Below are positions 38,819 to 46,317 of a stretch of DNA of 64,000 nt, piece by piece. How positions within the stretch are numbered: the first letter of the stretch is position 1; each line of letters opens with the position of its first letter. Source of the stretch: Hyphomicrobiales bacterium. GTDB taxonomy: Bacteria > Pseudomonadota > Alphaproteobacteria > Rhizobiales > Rhizobiaceae. Made by a program: the position numbers and the translations under genes. A model generated the notes under the pieces. The model saw only the letters and a list, made by a program, of their open reading frames with translations. It made no database searches and was not told the origin of the DNA. Where the stretch lies: NCBI GenBank assembly GCA_900466605.1, contig UBMU01000002.1, positions 372,001 through 436,000 on the forward strand, read 5' to 3'.

Positions 38819-38843
38819 TGATGTGTTTTGATAGAATACATCA
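38819..38843. promoter_or_regulatory. Probable operator of the LacI-type regulator
   Basis: TGATGT (38819-38824) and ACATCA (38838-38843) form an inverted repeat with a 13-base spacer between the divergent LacI gene and the oxygenase operon. It is the only obvious dyad in that gap. Confidence 0.45.
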
Positions 38844-38921
38844 AGGCTGCATTGTCGCGCTGTCAAAGTCAACATAATCTCTATCGGACAGGCATGTAGG
38901 GACGGCATGCGGGAGGTTGCA

Positions 38922-40007
38922 ATGGCGGAGACACAAAAGCGAGACTACAGCCTGCTCGGCGAGAGCGGCCGGACGGCCGTCGAAATGGGGCTGTCGGCGG
39001 CAGAATGGTATCACGCCGAGGTTTCGCGTAAGGATATGAAGGCGCTGATGCAGCGCTCCGACACTCCGGCTATTCGCGACACGATCGTCTGGCTTGGCGC
39101 AATGATCGTCTTGGCCGGGCTCGGCGTCTATCTCTGGGATTCCTGGCTCTGTGTGCCCTTCTTCCTTGCATATGGGGTGCTTTACGGTTCAGCATCCGAC
39201 AGCCGCTGGCACGAGTGCGGCCACGGCACGGCTTTCAAGACGCGCTGGATGAACGACGCGGTCTATCAGGTCGCCTGTTTCATGATCATGCGCAACCCGG
39301 TCACCTGGCGCTGGAGCCACACGCGTCATCACACGGACACAGTGATCGTCGGCCGCGATCCGGAGATTGCGGTGATGCGTCCGCCTGATCTCCTGCGCCT
39401 GATCCTGAATTTCTTCGGCATTCTCGATGTCTGGCACGCGATGGTCGACATGCTGCGCAACGCCTTCGGCGTCATCAGCGCCGAAGAGAAGACCTTCATC
39501 CCCGAGATGGAGCAGCCTCGCGCGATCTTCATCGCTCGCATCTGGCTTGGCATCTATGTCGTCACGATCGCCGCTGCGATTGCGATGGGGTCGATCCTGC
39601 CGCTGATGCTGATTGGCCTGCCCCGACTTTATGGCGCGTGGCATCACGTGATGACTGGTCTGCTGCAGCATGGCGGTCTCGCGGACAATGTCATCGACCA
39701 TCGCCTGAACAGCCGCACGGTCCACATGAACCCGATCAGCCGCTTTATCTACTGGAACATGAACTACCACGTTGAGCATCACATGTTCCCGATGGTGCCC
39801 TATCACGCGCTGCCGCGCCTGCATGCGATGATCAAGCACGATCTGCCGTCAGCGAACCCGTCGATGTGGTCCGGATATCGCGAGATGATCCCGACGTTCC
39901 TGCGCCAACTGCGCAATGAGGACTATTTCCTGAAGCGCGAGCTGCCGGCAACGGCGCGACCCTATCGCGAGGAATTCCACGCCGAGCTTGCGCCGGCCGC
40001 CCAATAG
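38922..40007 (+). CDS. Membrane fatty-acid-desaturase-type oxygenase (MocD-like)
   Basis: A 361-residue integral-membrane di-iron enzyme. Three histidine boxes are seen: HECGHGT, HTRHHTDT and NYHVEHHMFP, between hydrophobic segments (IVWLGAMIVLAGLGVYLWD, then VVTIAAAIAMGSILPLMLIGL). It belongs to the desaturase/hydroxylase superfamily. With the next two genes it forms an oxygenase-ferredoxin-reductase set like MocD-MocE-MocF of rhizopine catabolism. The substrate is unknown. ATG 38922 has GGGAGG 5 bases upstream; ATG 38907 would add 5 residues. Confidence 0.88.
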   Translation: MAETQKRDYSLLGESGRTAVEMGLSAAEWYHAEVSRKDMKALMQRSDTPAIRDTIVWLGAMIVLAGLGVYLWDSWLCVPFFLAYGVLYGSASDSRWHECGHGTAFKTRWMNDAVYQVACFMIMRNPVTWRWSHTRHHTDTVIVGRDPEIAVMRPPDLLRLILNFFGILDVWHAMVDMLRNAFGVISAEEKTFIPEMEQPRAIFIARIWLGIYVVTIAAAIAMGSILPLMLIGLPRLYGAWHHVMTGLLQHGGLADNVIDHRLNSRTVHMNPISRFIYWNMNYHVEHHMFPMVPYHALPRLHAMIKHDLPSANPSMWSGYREMIPTFLRQLRNEDYFLKRELPATARPYREEFHAELAPAAQ

Positions 40008-40040
40008 CGCAGCTCAAAACGCAAAGTCTGGGAGGACAAG

Positions 40041-40355
40041 ATGAGCGGAAATTGGATCGAAGTCTGCGCAGTCGAGGACATTGACGAGGAGGACGTCATG
40101 CGGTTCGACCATCAAGGCAGAACATTTGCGGTCTATCGAAGCCCTGACGACGAGTTCTTCGCAACGGACGGGCTCTGCACGCACGAGCGCGTCCATCTGG
40201 CCGACGGCCTTGTCATGGACGAGATCATCGAATGTCCCAAGCACAATGGACGCTTCAACTACAAGACGGGCGAGGCCAAGGGAGCGCCAGTGTGCGTCAA
40301 CCTCAGCACTTATCCCGTAAAGGTCGAAGGCGGCGCCGTCTTCATCTCGATTTGA
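40041..40355 (+). CDS. MocE-family Rieske [2Fe-2S] ferredoxin
   Basis: A 104-residue Rieske-type ferredoxin with the two ligand pairs CTHERVHL and CPKHNGRF (C-x-H and C-x2-H). Length and the FNYKTGEAKGAPVCVNLSTYPV continuation fit the MocE type of oxygenase electron carrier. It presumably passes electrons from the reductase (next gene) to the membrane oxygenase (previous gene). It has GGGAGG upstream and lies 33 bases after the oxygenase gene. Confidence 0.92.
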   Translation: MSGNWIEVCAVEDIDEEDVMRFDHQGRTFAVYRSPDDEFFATDGLCTHERVHLADGLVMDEIIECPKHNGRFNYKTGEAKGAPVCVNLSTYPVKVEGGAVFISI

Positions 40356-40365
40356 GGAGGCTGAG

Positions 40366-41592
40366 ATGACCCATTTCGTGATCATCGGGGCAGGGGAATG
40401 CGGCGCGCGCGCCGCATTTGCCTTGCGCGAAAAGGGGTATGACGGAGAGATCACTCTGATCGGCAGCGAAACCCTTGTTCCTTACGAGCGTCCGCCGCTT
40501 TCAAAGGCGGGCGACGAAGAGGCCGCGGGGCCGAAATTCATCGCTAAAGTGGAGAGATATGCTGAAAGCGGGATCAGCCTGCTGACTGGCATTACGGTTC
40601 AACATCTCAATCCCGAAGCAAAGTCGGTCACGCTGTCCGACGGTCGCGCTGTTGCCTATGACAAGGTTCTGCTCACGACCGGTGCCCGAGCGCGGATGCT
40701 TCAAGACATCGGCGTGGGCAGTAAGCATATTCGTTCGTTGCGCACTCATGCCGATGCTGTTGCGCTTCGCAAGGTCATGGTCCCCGGAAAGCATATCGTT
40801 GTCATTGGCGGTGGCTTTATCGGCTTGGAACTTGCCGCAACGGCGCGTGCGCTCGGAACTGACGTGACGGTTCTCGAAGGGCTGGAACGCGTGTTGAAGC
40901 GCGGCGTGCCGGAGGAGGTGGCAGAGGTGATCTGCGAACGGCATTCGCTTGAGGGCGTTGACATCCGCTGCGGTGTGGCGATTGCCGCGATGAAGGAAGA
41001 GGACGAAAGAGCCGTCATCCAACTGGCCGATGGCAACATGATCGAGGCGGATCTCGTGCTCGTCGGAATTGGCGCCACTCCCAATACCGAGCTTGCCGTC
41101 GATGCAGGCCTCAAGATCGACAACGGCATTGCCGTCGACGAGTTCCTGCGCACCTCGGCGGCAGATATTTACGCCGCCGGCGACTGCTGCTCCTTCCCGC
41201 TGGCGATCTATGGCGGCCGGCGCGTACGTCTCGAATCCTGGCGCAATGCGCAGGAGCAGGGGGCACTGGCCGCCGCCAACATGATGGGGTTGGGTGAAGC
41301 GGTTTCCGCCGTCCCCTGGTTCTGGTCCGACCAATATGATGTGACATTGCAGATAGCCGGCCTGGCGGAGGGCGCCGTCCGGCATTTGCGGCGCGATCTT
41401 GGCGACGGCGCCTTCATCCTCTTCCATCTCGATCAAGCCGGCCGGCTGCTTGCGGCAAGCGGTATCGGTCGGGGCAACGCCGTCGCCCGCGATATCCGGC
41501 TTGCCGAAATGCTCATTGCTGTGCGGGCGCATCCGGATCCAGCGGCGCTCGTTGCAAGCAGCGTCAAATTGAAATCCCTCTTGGCCGCCTGA
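40366..41592 (+). CDS. NAD(P)H-dependent ferredoxin reductase (MocF-like)
   Basis: A 408-residue FAD-dependent reductase of the rhodocoxin/putidaredoxin reductase type. It shows the FAD motif IIGAGECGARAAFALRE, PYERPPLSK, the NAD motif VVIGGGFIGLELAATARALG, and the second FAD motif DIYAAGDCC. It starts 10 bases after the Rieske ferredoxin with GAGGAGG upstream, so the two are translated together. It completes the three-protein electron chain for the oxygenase. Confidence 0.92.
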   Translation: MTHFVIIGAGECGARAAFALREKGYDGEITLIGSETLVPYERPPLSKAGDEEAAGPKFIAKVERYAESGISLLTGITVQHLNPEAKSVTLSDGRAVAYDKVLLTTGARARMLQDIGVGSKHIRSLRTHADAVALRKVMVPGKHIVVIGGGFIGLELAATARALGTDVTVLEGLERVLKRGVPEEVAEVICERHSLEGVDIRCGVAIAAMKEEDERAVIQLADGNMIEADLVLVGIGATPNTELAVDAGLKIDNGIAVDEFLRTSAADIYAAGDCCSFPLAIYGGRRVRLESWRNAQEQGALAAANMMGLGEAVSAVPWFWSDQYDVTLQIAGLAEGAVRHLRRDLGDGAFILFHLDQAGRLLAASGIGRGNAVARDIRLAEMLIAVRAHPDPAALVASSVKLKSLLAA

Positions 41593-41620
41593 CCAGCGAC
41601 CGCATCTCAAGGTATCTGCA

Positions 41621-42418
41621 ATGGGCAAACAAGTGCGACCGACTGTGCATGACCTCCTGGCGATGAAGGGCAAGCGGCAGCTCAGCATGCTGCGCGTGGT
41701 ATCGCTCGAAGAGGCAGAAGCAGCAGAGGCTGCCGGCATCGATCTGATTTCCGTTCCGCCTGAGCTTTTCTTCGATCCGCGGTTTCGCGATGCGGCACCC
41801 GGCCGTTTCGCGATCCCCGGCGGCGAGTACGGCCAGAGCGGCGCGACCACGGACGAGATTCTGCGTTCCGCCGTGAAAATGCGGGCTGCTTCCGCCGACG
41901 CCATCTATTGCGCCGCAAGCCTGCAGACGATCAGGCGGCTGCGCGATGAGCACATTCCTGTCTGTGGGCACACGGGGCTCATTCCGTCGCATTCCACCTG
42001 GACGGGCGGCTTTCGCGCCGTCGGCAAGACGGCCGAGTCCGCCGCCTTCGTCTTCAGGCAGGTGAAGGATCTGGAGGCGGCCGGCGCGTTCAGTGCGGAG
42101 ATCGAGGTCGTCCCGGCCGAGGTGGCGGCTGCAATTTCGGACCGTACCTCCATGCTGCTGATCTCCATGGGCGCGGGCAGCGGATGCGATGCCCAGTACC
42201 TCTTCTCCGAAGATGTGCTGGGTTTGAACCGCGGACGCTATCCGCGCCATGCCAAGGTCTATCGCAACCTCGCCGCTGAATATGACCGCATCCAGGCCGA
42301 GCGGATCGCGGCATTCCGCGAATATGCCGCAGATATCGCAAGCGGCGCCTATCCCGAGGAGCGCCATCGTGTGCCTGTTCATGCCGAGGAATTGGCGGAG
42401 TTTCTATCCCGGCTGTAA
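41621..42418 (+). CDS. PanB-like protein lacking the PanB metal ligands
   Basis: A 265-residue homologue of ketopantoate hydroxymethyltransferase across its whole length: IPVCGHTGLIPSH, GKTAESAAFVFRQVKDLEAAG, IEVVPAEVA and a C-terminal SGAYPEERH. However, the LVGDS loop with the first Mg-binding Asp is replaced by ISVPPELFF, and the segment that would carry the second Asp and the KIEGG Glu is shortened. The Glu of the LECVP motif is kept (IEVVP). It is probably not a pantothenate enzyme. It follows the reductase gene by 28 bases and may act on the product of the oxygenase set. Confidence 0.8.
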   Translation: MGKQVRPTVHDLLAMKGKRQLSMLRVVSLEEAEAAEAAGIDLISVPPELFFDPRFRDAAPGRFAIPGGEYGQSGATTDEILRSAVKMRAASADAIYCAASLQTIRRLRDEHIPVCGHTGLIPSHSTWTGGFRAVGKTAESAAFVFRQVKDLEAAGAFSAEIEVVPAEVAAAISDRTSMLLISMGAGSGCDAQYLFSEDVLGLNRGRYPRHAKVYRNLAAEYDRIQAERIAAFREYAADIASGAYPEERHRVPVHAEELAEFLSRL

Positions 42419-42517
42419 CTGTCGGACGCTAGTATGCGTCTCCCGGCGGTCTCTGCAATCGGAGCAAGAAAAATTGTCTTTGTGAGGAGGCTCGACGCAG
42501 CGGATGAGCCGGCGATC

Positions 42518-43645
42518 CTACGCGCGCATCGATTTTCCGAGAACGGACTGCCGCGTGACGAGGCAAGACATCGCGACGACGAACCGCGTGATGTCCTGAC
42601 CGGAGCAGACGCGGTTGACCATCCGGGCAACCGGGAGAAGCCGGCTCAGAAACCGAACAAGCTGCCGCAATTCCTCTGTTGCTTCTGACGGCGCCTGGGC
42701 TGCCCAGGCACAGTATGCATCGTCGATTGACTTCATGCGCGATTTCGCAGTTGAGGCAATCTGGAAAATAAGCAACCAAATGTCGCGCGCCTGTGCCGTC
42801 GCCAGCGGCATGACGGCTTCGGGTTCTTCTTCGAAATCCAAGTACAGGAGCTGGTCGCCGTTCAGCACGAAATCGCGCGGATGCGGACGGCCGTGGCAAA
42901 GGCCCGCTGCGTGCAACCTGCCGAGTTCACCGGCGCACTTGATGAGCAACGCGTCATGGGCGAGAGGATCGGTCGTTGCCAATCTCGTTAGGCGATCGGC
43001 GACGGTTTCACCTGCGTCGCTCAGTATGATCGCTGTAGGAGACCGATAGATGATCGAAGGCGTCAGAAACCCTCGCTCCCGGAAAATTCCCATCCGACGA
43101 ACTTCACGGCTTGTCATATCCTTGTCGCTCAGGCTCGGAGATGGCCTGAGAAAGGCAAAGGGAAGTGCAGCCGCGCAGATTGCCTGGACAGGCCTCCATA
43201 CCGGCAAGCGCTCAGTGCCGTATCGTTTGATCCAGACACTTCCCTGCGACAAGGCCAGCCTTTGCAAGCGTCTTGAGCTGTCGGCAAAACCGGAGAACAG
43301 GATCCTGATGTCCTGCTGGGTAAACTCCTCAATGTCTTGGGTCAGTTCTGCGGCGGGCGTCAATTCGGGTCTCATTTCGGCGTCGACAGCATTGCGCAAT
43401 AAATGAAGCGCAGGGTTGAACCTATGCTTTTTTGCTGTTGCCGCAAGTTTCTTCAGGTTGCTGTCAGGAAACTCATCCAGACTGATGCGTTTGCGCAACG
43501 TTGTCTGCGAGGTGGAGCGCGTAGATGGTGACCTCGATCTCTTGGCGATCAGGCATTCGTCATCAATCAGAGCGCTGAACTGACAGCTTGGCGACGGTTC
43601 ATTCGGTAAGCTGGCCTGTCTCGCAGGTCTATAAATGAGGGACAT
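42518..43645 (-). CDS. Kinase-fold protein with altered catalytic loop
   Basis: A 375-residue protein whose C-terminal half resembles lipopolysaccharide/BUD32-type small-molecule kinases: an ATP-lobe stretch with SVWIKRYGTERLPVW, then LGRLHAAGLCHGRPHPRDFVLN and YLDFEEEP. The usual HGD catalytic Asp is Arg and the expected Asn is Asp (HGRPHPRDF), while the metal Asp of LDFEEE is kept. The first 100 residues are polar and unlike any family I know. ATG 43645 is chosen; a TTG at 43684 would extend it. It could be a divergent active kinase or a pseudokinase. Confidence 0.65.
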   Translation of the reverse strand: MSLIYRPARQASLPNEPSPSCQFSALIDDECLIAKRSRSPSTRSTSQTTLRKRISLDEFPDSNLKKLAATAKKHRFNPALHLLRNAVDAEMRPELTPAAELTQDIEEFTQQDIRILFSGFADSSRRLQRLALSQGSVWIKRYGTERLPVWRPVQAICAAALPFAFLRPSPSLSDKDMTSREVRRMGIFRERGFLTPSIIYRSPTAIILSDAGETVADRLTRLATTDPLAHDALLIKCAGELGRLHAAGLCHGRPHPRDFVLNGDQLLYLDFEEEPEAVMPLATAQARDIWLLIFQIASTAKSRMKSIDDAYCAWAAQAPSEATEELRQLVRFLSRLLPVARMVNRVCSGQDITRFVVAMSCLVTRQSVLGKSMRA

Positions 43646-43708
43646 GTCGTTAAGCGACACATGGGCGCATGGAGATTGCTCCAAACCCTCGCCTGTTTGC
43701 TTGAAAAA

Positions 43709-43785
43709 TGGTGATCCCGACGCGATTCGAACGCGTGACCCTCAGATTAGGAATCTGATGCTCTATCCTGCTGAGCTACGGGACC
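43709..43785 (-). tRNA. tRNA-Arg (anticodon CCT)
   Basis: A 77-nt cloverleaf with encoded CCA. Acceptor stem GGTCCCG pairs with CGGGATC (one G-U), the D arm contains GCTCAGCAGGATAGAGC, the anticodon stem TCAGA/TCTGA encloses the loop TTCCTAA giving anticodon CCT, and the T arm is CGCGTTCGAATCGCG. It reads AGG codons. A short T run follows on the minus strand. Confidence 0.97.
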
Positions 43786-43803
43786 ACTAGGCGTCATGCA
43801 TAC

Positions 43804-43833
43804 AAAAGGCTTGGCCCGAAGCCAAGCTCTTTT
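43804..43833 (-). terminator. Terminator after the M20 hydrolase gene
   Basis: Stem GCTTGGC / GCCAAGC with a 5-base loop (43809-43827), flanked by AAAA and TTTT; on the minus strand it ends in TTTT, shortly after the stop at 43857. Confidence 0.8.
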
Positions 43834-43856
43834 GCACGCGATGCATGAAGTCAGTT

Positions 43857-45020
43857 TCAGGCGCCGAGGCGCTGTTCGGCAAGCCGCACCCAATAGGAAA
43901 TGCCGTGGGCGATGGTTTCGTCATTGAAGTCGTAGGCCGGGTTGTGCAGGCCTGCCGTGTCGCCATTGCCGATGAAGATGAATGCGCCGGGACGCGCGTT
44001 GAGCATGTAGGAAAAATCCTCGCCGCCCATCATCGGGTCGATTTCGGCGTTCACGTTGCCGGCGCCTGCGATCTCGCCGGCGATGCGGACGGCGTGGCCC
44101 GTTTCCGTCGCATGATTGAAGGTGACGGGGTAGTTCCGGTTGAAATCGATATCGACCTCAGCGCCATGGGCAGCAACCAGGCCGTTGACGATCTGCTTCA
44201 ATCGGGTTTCGGCAAGATTGCGCACCTCCTCGTCGAGCGTACGCACGGTACCGGCGATCGTCGCATCGTTCGGGATGACGTTGTGGGCGAAGCCGGCGTT
44301 GAACTTGGTGACCGAAACAACGACGGAACGCAGCGGATCGACATTTCGCGAGGCGACGAGTTGCAGGTTGCTGACGATCTGCGCGCCGATCGCGATCGGG
44401 TCGATCGTGCGGTGCGGCTGTGCCGCGTGGCCGCCGCGCCCCTTGATGGTGATGGTGAATTCGTCGGTGGCGGCCATGATCGCGCCGCTGCGGATCGCAA
44501 AGTGGCCGACCGGAAGACCCGGCAGATTGTGCATGCCGTAGACTTCTTCGATACCGAATCGCTCCATCATGCCGTCCTTGACCATCAGGTTGCCGCCGCC
44601 GCCGCCCTCTTCGGCCGGCTGGAAGATGACAGCGATGTTGCCGTTGAAGTTGCGCGTCTCGGCCAAGTACTTCGCCGCGCCGAGCAGCATGGCCGTATGG
44701 CCGTCGTGACCGCAGGCATGCATCTTGCCAGGTGTCGTGGAAGCCCACGGCTTGCCGCTGATTTCGGTGAGCGGCAGCGCGTCCATGTCGGCGCGCAGGC
44801 CGATCGTGCGCCCGCCTTCGCCCTGGCCCTTGATCAGGCCGACGACGCCGGTTCTGCCGATGCCGGTGACGATCTCGTCGACACCGAATTCCTTGAGTTT
44901 CTCAGCCACGAAGGCTGCGGTGTTCTCGACCGCGAAGAGGAGTTCGGGGCGCTCGTGGATATGCCGGCGCCACTCTGTTACCTCGTCCTGAAGTTCGGCG
45001 GCTCTGTTTAAAATCGGCAT
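43857..45020 (-). CDS. M20-family amidohydrolase (hippurate hydrolase-like)
   Basis: A 387-residue metallo-amidohydrolase of the M20D type. Metal-ligand motifs are RADMDALP, HACGHDGHTAMLLGAAKYLA and FQPAEEGGGGG, with the catalytic Glu in PAEE; the C-terminal MMGGEDFSYML carries the last ligand. It hydrolyses N-acyl amino acids or related amides in the cytoplasm; the exact substrate is not readable. ATG 45020 has AGGAAG upstream; the frame extends to 45044 without merit. Confidence 0.92.
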   Translation of the reverse strand: MPILNRAAELQDEVTEWRRHIHERPELLFAVENTAAFVAEKLKEFGVDEIVTGIGRTGVVGLIKGQGEGGRTIGLRADMDALPLTEISGKPWASTTPGKMHACGHDGHTAMLLGAAKYLAETRNFNGNIAVIFQPAEEGGGGGNLMVKDGMMERFGIEEVYGMHNLPGLPVGHFAIRSGAIMAATDEFTITIKGRGGHAAQPHRTIDPIAIGAQIVSNLQLVASRNVDPLRSVVVSVTKFNAGFAHNVIPNDATIAGTVRTLDEEVRNLAETRLKQIVNGLVAAHGAEVDIDFNRNYPVTFNHATETGHAVRIAGEIAGAGNVNAEIDPMMGGEDFSYMLNARPGAFIFIGNGDTAGLHNPAYDFNDETIAHGISYWVRLAEQRLGA

Positions 45021-45107
45021 GTCAGCTTCCTGTCGTGAAATCAAAACGGGGACGGAACCGCATCACGAGGACACGATGCCGCAGAAATAACTTAATCAAG
45101 GCCCTTT

Positions 45108-45120
45108 GCCATGTCATGGC
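45108..45120. promoter_or_regulatory. Small palindrome upstream of the D,D-carboxypeptidase gene
   Basis: GCCATG-T-CATGGC is a perfect 13-bp dyad in the 157-base gap between divergent genes, 57 bases before the GTG start at 45178. A role as operator is only a guess. Confidence 0.25.
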
Positions 45121-45177
45121 CATATACGTTAAATAGGGGAAACTTTCGAGACTTCCGGACATCTTTAAGGACGAACC

Positions 45178-46305
45178 GTGTCGACGCGCCAGAATCGTTT
45201 GCTTGCCGCCTTGCGGTCGCTTTCAATCGCAGCTTCCGCAGCCGCCATCGCCCTCTCGGCCGCCGCCCAGGCTCATGCGAATCCGCATATCCTGGTGGAC
45301 GTGCAGAGCGGCCGCGTGCTGGATCACGAGGAGGCCTTTCGCAAGTGGTATCCGGCTTCGCTCACCAAGCTGATGACCGTCTACACGGTCTTCGATGCTG
45401 TTCGTTCCGGTCAGATCAGCTTCGATACTCCCATCGTGATGAGCAAGCGGGCGGCCGCCCAGCCACCGGCGAAGATGTATTTCAAGCCGGGACAGAAGCT
45501 GACGCTCGACAGCGCGCTGAAGATCCTGATGGTCAAGTCGGCAAACGACATCGCGGTGGCGGTTGCAGAGGCCGTCGGCGGTACGCAGGAAGCCTTTGTG
45601 CTGAGAATGAACGCCGAGGCGGCAAAGCTCGGTATGAACGATTCACATTTCGTCAATCCGAACGGCCTGCCCGGCAAGGGACAGTACACGACGGCGCGTG
45701 ATCTTGCCGTTCTTTCCGTCGCGCTTCGCCGGGACTTCCCGCAATATGCCGGATATTTCTCGCTTGAGGGGATCACGACGGGCACCAAGAACGTGCCGAG
45801 CATTAACGTCTTGATCGGTCGTTTCGCTGGTGCGGACGGCATGAAGACTGGCTTTATCTGCGCCTCGGGCTTCAACCAGATTGCCTCGGCGACGCGCAGC
45901 GGCCGTACCTTGATCTCCGTGGTACTCGGTACCGACAGTCTTGCGGCTCGCGCGGATGCCTCCGCTGATCTTCTGCAGAAGGGCTTCACCTCGCAGTTTG
46001 CCGCACCCGACACGCTTGCTTCGCTTCGCCCCTATGGACCGGGCCAGGATCAGGTCACCGACATTACCGCCGATATCTGCAGCGCCAAGGGCGCCAAGGT
46101 ACGCAGCGAGACGCGCGACGAAGTCGGTCGCATGAAGGTTCAGTCGCCCTATATCCAGGAAATGGACCACGAGCCGAACTTTGTCTTTGCTGGGCTCATT
46201 CCGGGGCAGAACGAACCGCAGCCGGACAAGCTGGCGACTGCGGATGCCGCGGGGACGATTGCCAACGTCCCGATCCCGCTGCCGCGTCCGGCCACTTCGT
46301 TCTAA
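45178..46305 (+). CDS. D-alanyl-D-alanine carboxypeptidase (S11, PBP5/6-type)
   Basis: A 375-residue penicillin-binding protein that trims the terminal D-Ala of peptidoglycan stem peptides. A signal peptide (LAALRSLSIAASAAAIALSAAAQAHA, Ala-x-Ala end) is followed by the three active-site motifs SLTK, SAND and KTG (in GMKTGFICASGFN). The start is GTG 45178 with AAGGA upstream. The protein continues past the catalytic domain for about 90 residues with no obvious C-terminal amphipathic anchor. The COG0523 GTPase gene follows by 12 bases. Confidence 0.93.
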   Translation: MSTRQNRLLAALRSLSIAASAAAIALSAAAQAHANPHILVDVQSGRVLDHEEAFRKWYPASLTKLMTVYTVFDAVRSGQISFDTPIVMSKRAAAQPPAKMYFKPGQKLTLDSALKILMVKSANDIAVAVAEAVGGTQEAFVLRMNAEAAKLGMNDSHFVNPNGLPGKGQYTTARDLAVLSVALRRDFPQYAGYFSLEGITTGTKNVPSINVLIGRFAGADGMKTGFICASGFNQIASATRSGRTLISVVLGTDSLAARADASADLLQKGFTSQFAAPDTLASLRPYGPGQDQVTDITADICSAKGAKVRSETRDEVGRMKVQSPYIQEMDHEPNFVFAGLIPGQNEPQPDKLATADAAGTIANVPIPLPRPATSF

Positions 46306-46317
46306 GGTTAGTTAGAG

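Noticed and set aside
43709..43785. tRNA-Arg as an attachment site for an island
   Set aside because: No integrase, no repeated tRNA 3' end and no change in composition was seen on either side.
43845..45011. 388-codon plus-strand frame opposite the M20 hydrolase
   Set aside because: Mirror of the hydrolase gene, with His/Asp/Arg-rich sequence typical of antisense frames.
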